The translations under genes were made by a program, and so were the position numbers. This document shows positions 43,944-53,498 of a stretch of 64,000 nucleotides of DNA, piece after piece. Each line of letters begins with the position of its first letter. The stretch's first letter is position 1. Source of the stretch: JARFQW01 sp963842955 (lineage in GTDB: Bacteria; Pseudomonadota; Gammaproteobacteria; Steroidobacterales; XN24). The stretch spans positions 1-64,000 of the forward strand of contig CAWJIJ010000006.1 of assembly GCA_963842955.1 (NCBI GenBank). Direction: 5' to 3'. The notes beneath the pieces were generated by a model, which saw only the letters and a program-made list of their open reading frames with translations, ran no database searches and was not told where the DNA came from.

Positions 43944-45669
43944 GGCAGTTCCTCCCAGCTCGCGACCAGGTCCCCGGCGGCTTCGATCGCCTGAGCGCCG
44001 CGGGGATCGCGATTCGGTTCGAGGCGGATCTCCGTGGGTGCGTGGAATCCGCCCTCGATGCGTCCTTGTGCCGAGCCGGTATGGGGGTCGAAGGTTACCG
44101 CCGGTGGTGCTTTGGCCCGGCCGTTCTGCCTGCGCCGCCGGCGCAGGTTCAGACGATGCAGGAGCCAGCCGGCACCGAGTCCGCCGAGGGCGGCCGCCAG
44201 GGGCGGAACGATCCCGCCCGGCCAGCCTCCGTCCGAACCATCGTTGTCCGGCCCAGGATCGCCGCCAGGCGGATCCCTCGCGGCATCCCCATCCGGGGGC
44301 CGGGTTTCGGGCGGTGCGAACCATAGCCGCACCGGTGATCCGGGTTCTGCGCGCGTTTCCTCGCGGGGTTGCTGTCGGATCACGCGCCCGCGGTCATCTC
44401 GACTGGACTCGGCAACGAGCGGAACCAGGTCCAGGCCTGAATCGTGCCAAAAGCCTCCTCGCGATCCATACCGACAACGCCGGGGACGGTTCGCAGCGGC
44501 TCAAACCACAGGAACACGGGGTCGCCGGGACCAGCCCGGGAGCCTGCCCCGGGTGTCTGGCGGGTCACTCGGCCTTCACCGTGGAAGCTGGACTCCGCAA
44601 CAAGCGGCACAAGACCGGCTGCCTCAATCGTCTCGAAGGCTTTCGGACGAATCTCACCCGTCACCTCAGGCACGAAAACCTCGTCGGCGCCCCTGACTGT
44701 GCGAAGAAAAACCCTCGAGCCGGCGCTTGCGAGTGTCCCGGGCGCCGGTTCCTGGAACGTTACCCGGTCCTCACGCGAGGGATCGTCGTGGTCGACCTCC
44801 GGACGCAAATCGTGTTCCTTCAGGATCGGGACAGCCTGCGCAAGGGTCTTGCTCACAACCGACGGGACTTCCACCATCCGCTGTACCCACAGACGCACGG
44901 CGTCACCCGGCGCGGCGGCGCCTCCGGGTTGTGGGTCCTGGCGGATCACCGGAGCGTCGGCCGGGGGATCGCCGTCAACGAAGACCGGCTGAAGCCCGTG
45001 GCGCAGGACGAGCCGTTCCGCGCGAGCGGCCGATTCACCAATGACACCGGGGACTTCGATGACCGGCTGTTCCGACACGGCCAGCAGAAGACGGACAATA
45101 CGATTTTCAGGTAGCGGCGCGCCGCCTTTCGGCGACTGCCGAATCACCCGCGACCCGCCGTCGGCGGGTCCGCTGTCAACCGGCTGGCCTTCGAGATCAA
45201 GGGCTGCAAGCTGCTCCATGGCAGCCTCCAGCGACAGGCCGACGACTTCCGGGACGACAGCGCCAGGGCCCCGTCGCATCAGCCAGAGCCGGACCACGCG
45301 GTCCGCCGGTGCGCCGGCGCCCCCGGGTGGATCCTGTGCGGCGATCCTTGCCCCGGGCGCATCGGCCGGCCCGTCCATGATGCGTGCGCGGAGCCCGGCG
45401 GCCTCCAGTCTTTCGATGGCGACCTCCAGCGGATCGTTGACGACGCCCGGGACTCGCTGTGATGCTGGCGGCTGCCGCAGCTGAGCGATCCTGGTCCCGC
45501 CGGGGCCGGAGGAAACCGCCGCTTCCGCGCGCGCCTCGTATCCGCTGCGCTCCTGAAGCGGAAACGAGTGGCACGGCTCGAGCACCAGTGCGCAGGCCAG
45601 TATGCTGAACACGCCGATGGCTAAGGCCCATCCTGGGCCAGATTGCCAGCTGTCTCGGCGCGTGTTCAT
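43940..45669 (-). CDS. six-PASTA-domain membrane protein, frameshifted
   Basis: After an N-terminal hydrophobic anchor (ALAIGVFSILACALVL) come six PASTA repeats, each beginning V-P-x-V (VPGVVNDP, VPEVVGLS, VPGVIGES, VPSVVSKT, VPEVTGEI, VPGVVGMD). One lost base near 44436 breaks the sixth; repairing it gives LDLVPLVAESSRDDRGRV, as in the fifth repeat. A Pro/Asp/Gly-rich linker, a second membrane segment (LAAALGGLGAGWLLHRL), basic residues and a short tail ending WEELP follow. PASTA domains usually bind peptidoglycan on kinases or PBPs; here no kinase or transpeptidase domain is attached. Start ATG 45669; a GTG at 45690 is possible. Confidence 0.78.
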
Positions 45670-45946
45670 GGTTTCACGGTCAGGCCGCACACGGCGGTGT
45701 GGACTGCACCTGTATCAAGTTTAGTCCCGGAACGGGGGGGAGACGGGCGAAGGGCGATGCGTTCCCGGGAATCCGCCCACGGGCAAGCTGTCCACCGGTA
45801 ACCGGAAGCGCGGTGTGCCGGTATTTCGCGAGCGCCGGTCCGGTCACGACTGGAGCCGGGGGTCTCATGCGTGGCGACTGTGGTTTATTCTTGAAGACGG
45901 ACTGGATTTACGAGCAAGCCGGCGCGATCCGGCAATCGAGGTATTG

Positions 45947-46342
45947 ATGGATCTGAAATGGCTGCTGTTTTCGTTTGAGGGCCGGGTCAACCGGATGCCC
46001 TACTGGGGCGTCGTCCTGGTGATGATTGTGCTGGGGTCGGGGCTGAACTTCGCCGTCGGCGACTTCGGGCCGGGCCGACCGATGACCGCGGGTCCGGCAA
46101 TTCTGGAAACCATCGTGTTCGCGCTCTTCCTGTGGGTCGGCCTCGCCGTTCAGATCAAGCGCTGGCACGACCGGGACAAGTCCGGCTGGTGGGCGCTTCT
46201 GAACCTGCTGCCGATTATCGGCAGCATCTGGATCTTCATCGAGTGCGGGTTCCTCAGGGGCACCCACGGGCGCAATCGATTCGGGCCGGATCCGCTGGGC
46301 CCGGGCGAGGACCGTTCCCCTGTTGCAGGGCCCGGAGCCTGA
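45947..46342 (+). CDS. DUF805 family inner-membrane protein
   Basis: This 131-residue protein begins MDLKWLLFSFEGRVNR, the usual DUF805 start, with RMPYWG and later QIKRWHDRDKSGWWALLNLLP and GTHGRNRFGPDPL, all family hallmarks. About three transmembrane helices are visible. GAGG lies before the ATG. The function of the family is not established. It is not obviously linked to the next gene. Confidence 0.88.
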   Translation: MDLKWLLFSFEGRVNRMPYWGVVLVMIVLGSGLNFAVGDFGPGRPMTAGPAILETIVFALFLWVGLAVQIKRWHDRDKSGWWALLNLLPIIGSIWIFIECGFLRGTHGRNRFGPDPLGPGEDRSPVAGPGA

Positions 46343-46449
46343 CAGACGATCTCCAGGGTGCCTCAACGGTCGCGTGACGGAAGGCCTGCTGCCGAACCCG
46401 GTGGAGCGGTCCGGGCCGTCGCCGCGCCATTACACGGGCGCAGAAATCC

Positions 46450-47721
46450 ATGCTGACCGATCTTGTAAGCGGAATCGAGCAGACACTGACCCAGTGGCTG
46501 GGCTACACGCCCACCCTCAACGAGATGATCCTCATTCCGATGGTGCCGGTGTTCGCGGCGAGCTTCTTCCTCGAGTGGATCTGCATGCGACGCCGCAACG
46601 GCACCTGGTCTGCGGGCCGGGGTGAGCCGTTTTACTGGCGAGAGACGCTGGCGAATTTCAGCCTCGGCGCCGGCTACTATGTGTCCGGCGCCCTCATGAA
46701 CCTGCTCTTCGTAAGCGCCGTGTTTGCGTTGGCCTGGAACTATCGCTTTTTCACCGTGCCGATCAACGCGGCGACCGTGATCCTGGCGTTCTTTGTCCAG
46801 GAGCTCTGCTACTACGTTTTTCACCGGACATCCCACCGGGTGCGCTGGTTCTGGTGCCAGCACGTGTCCCACCACACCGGTGTGGTCATGAACATGTCCA
46901 CCGCCGCCCGGCAGAGCATTCTCAACGGCATCGTCGGGACCTGGTTCTTCTATCTCCCGGCGGTCCTGCTGGGCTTCACCCCGGAGCTCGTTCTCGGTTT
47001 GCTGGGCGCCAACCTGGCCTTCCAGTGGTTTGTGCACACCGAGTCCGTCGGCAAGCTGCATCCGTGGCTGGAGTGGTGGTTCAACACGCCGTCGAACCAT
47101 CGCGTGCACCACGGCCGCAATCCGCAGTACATCGACAAGAACTATGGCGGCGTCATCATGCTCTACGACCACCTGTTCGGCACCTATCAGCGCGAAGAGG
47201 AGCCGGTCGAGTACGGGATTGTCCGGCAGATCAAGAGCCACAACTGGTTCGTGCTGAACATGCACGAGATGGTGGACATGGTTCGCGACATCATGGCGCC
47301 GGGCCCCATCGGCGAGCGCCTCAAGCACCTGTGGAAGCCGCCGGAGTGGGATCGCGCAAGACCACGCCCCGATTCATACCTGGCCTGTCGAGGTGCGGGA
47401 GCCGGAACGTCTTCGGGATGGGTCTGCGGCGGGTGCGCCAGCGCTCTGAAGTGCGGGAGATTGTGCTCCGCTGCAGCCGAACAAGGGCACTTGGCGGGCC
47501 TGGTTCCGACGGGGCGCGCGAACCCGTGGCGCCGTGAAGTTTTTTCTCAGCCGGCCGTTTCCCGAGATGACCTCCACGACGAACGGACCGGGAGCATTCC
47601 CCAGGCGGGAGATGCGGGCGTAGGCGCGGGCGTGTATTTGCCATTCCGCTGCCGGGAGAGCCGGCGTAACCATCCCGGGGACGGCTGGCATCGTGTCGGC
47701 GGTGCGAGCCGAGGGCCTTGA
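46450..47721 (+). CDS. fatty acid hydroxylase / sterol desaturase family protein
   Basis: This membrane di-iron hydroxylase has the three histidine clusters HRTSH, HVSHH and HRVHH, plus about four hydrophobic segments. It ends in the family-like LKHLWKPPEWD. The open frame then continues for about 120 Gly/Arg/Ser-rich residues that look like a wrong frame. The alternative frame after about 47347 reads APIHTWPVEVREPERLRDGS and stops at 47447-47449, which is more natural, so a single-base indel near 47347 is likely. Family members hydroxylate or desaturate sterols or fatty acids with O2; a squalene/phytoene synthase gene lies 10 kb away, but no link is shown. Confidence 0.85.
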   Translation: MLTDLVSGIEQTLTQWLGYTPTLNEMILIPMVPVFAASFFLEWICMRRRNGTWSAGRGEPFYWRETLANFSLGAGYYVSGALMNLLFVSAVFALAWNYRFFTVPINAATVILAFFVQELCYYVFHRTSHRVRWFWCQHVSHHTGVVMNMSTAARQSILNGIVGTWFFYLPAVLLGFTPELVLGLLGANLAFQWFVHTESVGKLHPWLEWWFNTPSNHRVHHGRNPQYIDKNYGGVIMLYDHLFGTYQREEEPVEYGIVRQIKSHNWFVLNMHEMVDMVRDIMAPGPIGERLKHLWKPPEWDRARPRPDSYLACRGAGAGTSSGWVCGGCASALKCGRLCSAAAEQGHLAGLVPTGRANPWRREVFSQPAVSRDDLHDERTGSIPQAGDAGVGAGVYLPFRCRESRRNHPGDGWHRVGGASRGP

Positions 47722-47799
47722 CCCGCTTGCGCTGGGCGGATCGGCGCGCCATCGGCCGGATTAACTAGACTTCCAGAACGCCCCCGCAAGAGACACTCC

Positions 47800-48771
47800 A
47801 TGCCCATCCTCGAAAACGATCCCTGGCGAATGCAGTATTTCGAAGGCGTTCACTGTCCCGACGAGGTACGAATTCCTACCGAGGACGGCGACGCCTATCG
47901 CTGGTATCCGGAGTGCCGGTGGGTCTACAACAAACTCGAGGTGGCCGAGAGCCAGGGGTTCGAGTCCGGTCTGCATGGCATCGATCCTTCCGCTTATCCG
48001 GTGTTCAGCAAGCCCGTCTATAACATGCGCGGCATGGGGACCGACAGCCGGGTGCTTCGGACCGAGAAGGAGTACCGGCGCTACACCCGGCCAGGGCATT
48101 TCTGGATGCCGCTGCTCACGGGCGAGCACATCTCCACCGACGTGGCGGTGGTCAGCGGCGAGCCCAGGTGGTGGCGTCACGTTACCGGTGTCGCCCTCGA
48201 AGGCGGCACATTCGACTACTGGACGGTCCACGCCGAGGTGCGCCCCGAGGTAGAAGCCTATTGTGGCGAGTGGCTGCGCGCGAACCTAGGCAGCTATACG
48301 GGCATGGTGAATTTCGAGACGATCGGGGCGCGCATCATCGAGGTGCATCTGCGTTTCGCCGACCAGTGGCCCGACCTCTACGGCCGGGGCTGGCTCGATG
48401 CCCTCGTCGGCCTGTACGCCAGCGGGACGTGGGTATTCGACGACAAGGACCGGCGTACCGGCTACAGCGTCGTGCTGTTCGGCGCCCACGGTATCCAGTA
48501 CCGGCATCCCGACGCGAGCCTGGTGGAAGATATTCGCCGTCGGCCCGGTGTCTCCAGCGTGCAGATCACCTTTCACGAGGACAAGCCGCCCGGGGCCCAC
48601 GCCATGCCGCCCGGCGGGTTTCGCCTGGCCATCGTCAACTGCTGGGATCTCGCGGTCGGGATGGCAGCGCGCCAGGACCTCGCGCTGGCCTTTTGGTCCA
48701 CACAGACGCTGCTGCAGCGGGGCCGGCGCCGGAGCGCCAGTGTGCCGGGGGCGCCCGCCGGTGAGCGATAG
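47800..48771 (+). CDS. ATP-grasp-like protein of unknown specificity
   Basis: This 323-residue protein has a C-terminal half with ATP-grasp character: EHISTDVAVVSGEPRWWRHVTG, then MVNFETIGARIIEVHLRFADQWP, resembling the substrate- and Mg-binding end of the fold (N-x-E or E-x-H), and FDYWTVHAEV. The N-terminal domain is not recognised. It overlaps the CocE-like hydrolase gene by 11 bases (GTG at 48761 within its last codons), so the two are coupled. ATP-grasp enzymes join acids to amines or thiols using ATP; the amino- or peptide-linked substrate is inferred from the hydrolase partner. Confidence 0.6.
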   Translation: MPILENDPWRMQYFEGVHCPDEVRIPTEDGDAYRWYPECRWVYNKLEVAESQGFESGLHGIDPSAYPVFSKPVYNMRGMGTDSRVLRTEKEYRRYTRPGHFWMPLLTGEHISTDVAVVSGEPRWWRHVTGVALEGGTFDYWTVHAEVRPEVEAYCGEWLRANLGSYTGMVNFETIGARIIEVHLRFADQWPDLYGRGWLDALVGLYASGTWVFDDKDRRTGYSVVLFGAHGIQYRHPDASLVEDIRRRPGVSSVQITFHEDKPPGAHAMPPGGFRLAIVNCWDLAVGMAARQDLALAFWSTQTLLQRGRRRSASVPGAPAGER

Positions 48772-50848
48772 GAGCGCCGGCGCAGGGGGCAACGGGCACG
48801 GCAGCGCCCACGGGCCCACCATTCGTCACGACCTGCCCGAGCCGGTCCGGCATGTCGAGAACGTTTTTATCCCGATGAGTGACGGCTGCCTGATCGCGGC
48901 GCGGCTGTGGCTTCCGTCCGATGCCGAGGAACGGCCGGTGCCGGCCATTCTCGAGTACATCCCCTATCGCAAGCGGGACTTCATGCGCACTCGCGACGAG
49001 CCCATCCACCGCTACTTCGCCGCCCATGGCTATGCCGCCGTGCGGGTCGACGTGCGCGGGTCCGGAGACTCCGGGGGCGTGCTCACGGACGAGTATTCCC
49101 CGCTCGAGCACGACGATGCCCTGGAAGTCATCGACTGGCTGGTCGCCCAGCCCTGGTGCTCCGGGGCGGTGGGCATGATGGGCATTTCCTGGGGTGGCTT
49201 CAATTCGCTGCAGGTGGCGGCAAGGAGGCCGCCTGCACTCAAGGCCATCGTCACGCTGTGCTCCACCGACGACCGCTACGCCGACGATGCGCACTACATG
49301 GGCGGCTGTCTGCTGAACGAGAACGTCCAGTGGGGCGCGATCCTGATGACTTACAACGCGCTGCCGCCAGACCCGGAGATCGTCGGGGATCGGTGGCGGG
49401 ACATGTGGCTGGAACGGCTCGACAACGCCGTGGCGTTTCCGGCGCTGTGGATGCAGCACCCGTGGCGGGACGACTACTGGAAGCACGGCTCGGTCTGCGA
49501 GGATTTCGGCGCCATCGAGTGCCCCGTCTATGCCATCGGTGGCTGGGCCGACGGCTACAGTAACGCGATCCCGCGGCTGCTTTCCGGCCTGCAGGCGCCG
49601 CGCAAGGGTCTCGTGGGGCCGTGGGCTCACGTGTTCCCGCACAACGGGATTCCCGGCCCGGCCATCGGATTTCTGCAGGACGCGCTTCGCTGGTGGGACC
49701 ACTGGCTGAAGCAGGTGGACACCGGGATCATGGATGAGCCCATGTACCGGGTGTGGATGCAGGAGAGCATGCCGCCGCTTCCCCAGTACGACGAGAGGCC
49801 CGGCCGCTGGGTGGCGGAGGTGCAGTGGCCATCGCAACGCATCGAGCGACGCAGCCTGTATCTCCACCCCGGCTGGCTCAGGGACCAGCCGTCCCAGCGC
49901 ACCAGGCTGTCCTTCAGTTCGCCGCAGACCACGGGTATTGCCGCGGGGGAGTGGTGCGCGTTCGGCGCCGACGGAGAGATGCCCCTGGACCAGCGACCCG
50001 ACGAGGGCCGGTCGCTGACCTTCGACAGCGAACCTCTTGGCGAACGGCTGGAAATCCTCGGTGCGCCGGTGATGGACCTGGAACTCGAGTCGGATACCGA
50101 CGGCGGGCTGATCGCGGTGCGGCTGGACGACGTGATGCCGGACGGCGCCTCCTCGCTGGTCACGTACGGGCTCCTGAACCTCACGCATCGGGACGGCCAC
50201 GAACATCCAGCCCCGCTGGTCCCCGGGCAGGCCTACCGGGTGCGCCTGCAGCTCAATGACATCGCCCATGCGTTTCCCGCCGGCCACCGCCTCCGACTGG
50301 CGATCTCGACCAGCTACTGGCCCATGGCCTGGCCGCCTGCGCGGTCGAACGCGCTGACCGTCTACACGGGCGGCAGCGCTCTCGAGTTGCCCGTGCGGCC
50401 GCCGCGCGACGCGGACGCGATGCTCGCGCCGTTTGCAGAGCCGGAGGCGGCGCCCGGCCCGACCCACAAGCCCTTGCGGGCGCTACCCTTCAAGCGCACG
50501 GTGGAGATGGACCTGGCCACGAACGAGATGGTCTACACCCTGTCCAGCGACGGTGGCGAGTTTGGCGGGCACTCCCTGGCGAGGCTCGAGGACATCGATA
50601 TGGATCTTGGCTACACCCTGACCAAGCTGCACCGGATATCCGAAAGCGATCCCCTGAGAGCCAAGACCGAGCTGATTCAGTGCGTGGAGCTGCGGCGGGA
50701 CGGCTGGTCGATCCGGATCGAAAGTCACGTCTCGCTGCGGGCAGGTGCCGAACACCTGGAATTCACGGCGGACCTCAAGGCGTGGGAGAACGGCGAGCCG
50801 GTGCGGAGCCTCGTGTGGGACGAAGCCATTCCGCGACAGCTGTTCTGA
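48761..50848 (+). CDS. CocE/NonD family (X-Pro dipeptidyl-peptidase-like) hydrolase
   Basis: This protein of about 695 residues starts at GTG 48761 inside the end of the previous gene. It matches the S15/CocE family: VRHVENVFIPMSDGCLIAAR near the start, DVRGSGDSGG, nucleophile MGISWGGF, and the late GPWAHVFPHNG histidine region. A jelly-roll domain follows (LEILGAPVMDLELESD, FPAGHRLRLAISTSYWP). These enzymes cleave acyl or X-Pro peptides. The pairing with ATP-grasp genes on both sides suggests making and breaking of an amide-linked small molecule or peptide. Confidence 0.85.
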   Translation: MSDRSAGAGGNGHGSAHGPTIRHDLPEPVRHVENVFIPMSDGCLIAARLWLPSDAEERPVPAILEYIPYRKRDFMRTRDEPIHRYFAAHGYAAVRVDVRGSGDSGGVLTDEYSPLEHDDALEVIDWLVAQPWCSGAVGMMGISWGGFNSLQVAARRPPALKAIVTLCSTDDRYADDAHYMGGCLLNENVQWGAILMTYNALPPDPEIVGDRWRDMWLERLDNAVAFPALWMQHPWRDDYWKHGSVCEDFGAIECPVYAIGGWADGYSNAIPRLLSGLQAPRKGLVGPWAHVFPHNGIPGPAIGFLQDALRWWDHWLKQVDTGIMDEPMYRVWMQESMPPLPQYDERPGRWVAEVQWPSQRIERRSLYLHPGWLRDQPSQRTRLSFSSPQTTGIAAGEWCAFGADGEMPLDQRPDEGRSLTFDSEPLGERLEILGAPVMDLELESDTDGGLIAVRLDDVMPDGASSLVTYGLLNLTHRDGHEHPAPLVPGQAYRVRLQLNDIAHAFPAGHRLRLAISTSYWPMAWPPARSNALTVYTGGSALELPVRPPRDADAMLAPFAEPEAAPGPTHKPLRALPFKRTVEMDLATNEMVYTLSSDGGEFGGHSLARLEDIDMDLGYTLTKLHRISESDPLRAKTELIQCVELRRDGWSIRIESHVSLRAGAEHLEFTADLKAWENGEPVRSLVWDEAIPRQLF

Positions 50849-50895
50849 TCCGAACGACTCGCGCTATTGGCATCGAAAGACGACCCGCCGAGTCT

Positions 50896-51957
50896 TCAAC
50901 TGATCTCTCGATGATTCGTGGTCCGGCCCCGGCTCCGGGCCGTTTCCAGGATCAGGGCCAGCAGGTCCGGATAGGATTGGCCGGCGAAGCCCGCCATGAT
51001 GGCCAGCTTGGCCTCCGGGTCCCAGGCCGGGTTGGGATTGACCTCCATGAGCCTGATCGTGCCTTCCGCGTCACTGCGGAAATCGAAGCGACCATAGTCG
51101 CGGCACTGCAGCCGCGCAAAGAGGCGTTCCGCCGCGTGCCGCATCTGTGCGAGCGTGTCCCCTGGCAGCGTGGCGGGCTTGAATCGGATGTCGGTCCAGT
51201 ACGGGGAGTCCGGCATGGTCTTGGACTCGAACGAGAGGATCGGATTCAGGCCCTCGGGCAGGGCGCTGAAGTCCACTTCCAGGGGGGGAAGTGCGGTGAA
51301 GCCGGTGTCCGGATTGCCGATCAGGGCCAGGCCATACTCCGGGCCGGGCAGATACTCCTGGTACAGCACGTTCTCGCCGGGCAGCGTGCTGCGCAAGGCG
51401 GCAAGATAGTCGCGCGCTTCCGCTTCATTCCGGACGACGGCATCCTTCGTGATGCCGACGCTCCCGTCTCCCCGGCTGGGCTTGAGCAGGGCCGGATAGA
51501 AGGCGGCCACATCGTCCAGTTGCTGATCCGGACGGATGTAGATCTCCCGGGGAACCGGGATGTCCTCGGCCTGGGCGACCAGGCGGACAATGGACTTGTC
51601 GTACGCCAGTACGATGCCGGCGGGTGACGCCCCGCTGTAGGGAATGCCGAAGACCTCCAGCAACGCCGGTACGTGGAGCTCGTGGAGGGGATTGTTGTGT
51701 AGCCCGGTGTCGCAGAAGTTGAGAACCAGGTCCGGCGGATCGTTCCGGAGCCGTTCGAGCAGCCCGTCGTGATCCACCAGGAAGTCGAATTCGTACTCGG
51801 TCAGGCTCTCCAGTGCCGCCCGCATGCGATCGTGCAGGGCAAAATCCACCTCCGCATAGGCGCTGCCGGCCTTCGTGGGATCGGGCGTGCCGTGATCACC
51901 GGTGATTACGAGTACCCGTCGCCGCGTTCTTTGCGGCGGATTATCCAAACGAGTCAT
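50896..51957 (-). CDS. D-Ala-D-Ala-ligase-like ATP-grasp enzyme
   Basis: This protein of about 353 residues starts at the second ATG (51957), six bases after GGAGG. ATP-grasp motifs are visible: FGIPYSGASPAGIVLAYDK, LLKPSRGDGSVGITKDAVV, VLYQEYLPGPEYGLALIG and YGRFDFRSDAEGTIRLMEVN with NPNP as Mg-binding residues. The family joins D-amino acids or similar. It faces the CocE-like gene tail to tail, 47 bases apart, and is not a normal ddl in a cell-division cluster, so a peptide or natural-product ligase is more likely. Confidence 0.85.
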   Translation of the reverse strand: MTRLDNPPQRTRRRVLVITGDHGTPDPTKAGSAYAEVDFALHDRMRAALESLTEYEFDFLVDHDGLLERLRNDPPDLVLNFCDTGLHNNPLHELHVPALLEVFGIPYSGASPAGIVLAYDKSIVRLVAQAEDIPVPREIYIRPDQQLDDVAAFYPALLKPSRGDGSVGITKDAVVRNEAEARDYLAALRSTLPGENVLYQEYLPGPEYGLALIGNPDTGFTALPPLEVDFSALPEGLNPILSFESKTMPDSPYWTDIRFKPATLPGDTLAQMRHAAERLFARLQCRDYGRFDFRSDAEGTIRLMEVNPNPAWDPEAKLAIMAGFAGQSYPDLLALILETARSRGRTTNHREIS

Positions 51958-52241
51958 CATTCACCTCCGTGGTATCCCGCCGCAAGCTGGCCCGGGAGTC
52001 TAGCAGCCCCGGGGCGATCGATGATCGGGGTCAGCGGCTCATGTTTCGCAGGCTCTCGCCCGGGGCGGCGGGCCGGCTGCGCCCAGATACCGGCCGGACC
52101 ATCCGCGCCCCCGGTGCGAATGCACGGGCGTTCGTCAAAGGGCCTTGCAAGCGCCGCAGATCCAGCCATGCTTGTTGTAGCGCAGCATGCCGCCATCGAA
52201 CGGCCGTGCTGCTGGTGAGGATTCAAGAGGGAGACAAGCTC

Positions 52242-52529
52242 ATGACGACGCGAGACGAAGCTGTCAGGAAAATGAAAGCGAAGCTCGACGAGTGGAATGC
52301 CCAGATGGACAAGCTGGAGAACGAGGGCAAGGCGGTTTCCAGTGATGTGAAGGCCAAGTTCGAGGCCCAGCTCAAGGAAGTTCGCAAGCACTCGGATGCC
52401 GTGAAGGCAAAGATCGAGGCCTTGAAAGCGTCAGGCGATGAAACCTGGGAAAAGGCCAGGGGTGAAGCAGAGCACGCGTGGGACGCTTTTGTTCATTCCG
52501 TGAATTACTTCAAGTCCCAGATCAAGTAG
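52242..52529 (+). CDS. small coiled-coil protein
   Basis: This 95-residue protein starts at ATG 52242 with a GAGGGAG site. Nearly the whole chain is helical and highly charged, with repeats such as MKAKLDEWNAQMDKLENEG and VKAKFEAQLKEVRKHSD, predicting a coiled coil and four-helix bundle. It resembles small stress-induced coiled-coil proteins of cyanobacteria and proteobacteria. No enzymatic residues are seen. It is a single gene, followed by a strong hairpin. Confidence 0.7.
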   Translation: MTTRDEAVRKMKAKLDEWNAQMDKLENEGKAVSSDVKAKFEAQLKEVRKHSDAVKAKIEALKASGDETWEKARGEAEHAWDAFVHSVNYFKSQIK

Positions 52530-52545
52530 GACTCCCGTCCCTGAA

Positions 52546-52588
52546 CCGGTCCCTCGGCGCAGGCCTGTGCCGGGTCCGAGGGACCCGG
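52546..52588 (+). terminator. long hairpin after the coiled-coil gene
   Basis: CCGGTCCCTCGG and CCGAGGGACCCGG pair over 12 bases with one bulge. It lies 17 bases past the stop codon. There is no T-run, so it may act as a 3' stability structure rather than a classical terminator. Confidence 0.45.
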
Positions 52589-52849
52589 AGATCGGGGGGC
52601 AGCCCATGGCGGATGCCCGGCGCCATAAGGGGCGGGCGTTTTGTTGAGCCCGGGCAGAAAAACCGCCCCGGGGGCATGATTCCTCCGGGGTCCGGCACCG
52701 CTCCATTGGCGCTCACCGCTAACCGGCTGGCGTCCGGGGGTCAGCGTCGCGGATCCGCTGAATCGGGCGGTGCCCGGAAACCATAAAGGGAGGAATTTAC
52801 TTCCTGAGGCTTAGGGCCTTTCTGCTGTGGCTATCGCCTGCAGCGGCCC

Positions 52850-53335
52850 CTACAGGCCGGGTGTCTGGTCGGCCGCACGGGCGACCGTGAAGGATGCCTC
52901 CGGAGGGTTGGGGCGCGACAGCAAGGCCGTCTCGTCGCCGGACTGTCCGAACTCCACGTGCCACTGGTAGCGCCAGATGCCGGTCGCTAGCTCCAGCGAC
53001 GCCTCGCAGTCCAGCAGCTGGGGTGAGCCGGGGCGCGGCGAACAGGTGGCATCGGCCACCTGGGTCTCCTCGAAATCGCAGACCCCGCCGATTTCCTCGG
53101 CCACCGTGAAAAACACCTTCAGATGTTTCCAGGTCTTGCCGTCCACGGTTATCGTTGACGTTACCGTGGCCGTGTCGGTCGTAGTCAGGGCATCCGTGGG
53201 CCACTGGACGCTGAGCATCTCCGGAACGGCGCCGGGAGTCGGAGAGCAGGCCGATAGCAGGATCGCTGCCAGTGACGTCGCAAGCCATGTCTCCAGTCCA
53301 CTGATGACCCTCGATGTTTTCCGCCTTGACACCAT
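52850..53335 (-). CDS. putative lipoprotein
   Basis: This 161-residue protein has a signal peptide ending in the lipobox LLSAC, so it is lipid-anchored. GGAG lies five bases before the ATG. The mature domain is beta-rich with four or more cysteines (for example GGVCDFEETQVADATC, LLDCEASLEL) that may form disulfides. No family is recognised. It stands alone, divergent from the metallopeptidase gene. Confidence 0.65.
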   Translation of the reverse strand: MVSRRKTSRVISGLETWLATSLAAILLSACSPTPGAVPEMLSVQWPTDALTTTDTATVTSTITVDGKTWKHLKVFFTVAEEIGGVCDFEETQVADATCSPRPGSPQLLDCEASLELATGIWRYQWHVEFGQSGDETALLSRPNPPEASFTVARAADQTPGL

Positions 53336-53498
53336 ACTCTCCTGATCAGGTCGGGTGACCCGAACGTCTCATCCGCCAGGTTTCATCCGGCCGGGTTTCG
53401 TCCACCGGGGTTTCATCCACTAGGATAGACAAGCCGGCGCCGCCCGCGATGGCGCATGCCGCGTGCTGGTCAGAAAGAATAAGGAACTGCGCGACTCG

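Noticed and set aside
43940..45669. Six-PASTA protein as a serine/threonine kinase or penicillin-binding protein
   Set aside because: No kinase or transpeptidase motif is present; only anchors, PASTA repeats and a short tail are seen.
48635..50467. 610-codon open frame opposite the CocE-like hydrolase
   Set aside because: Antisense shadow of a clear hydrolase; no domain or ribosome site.
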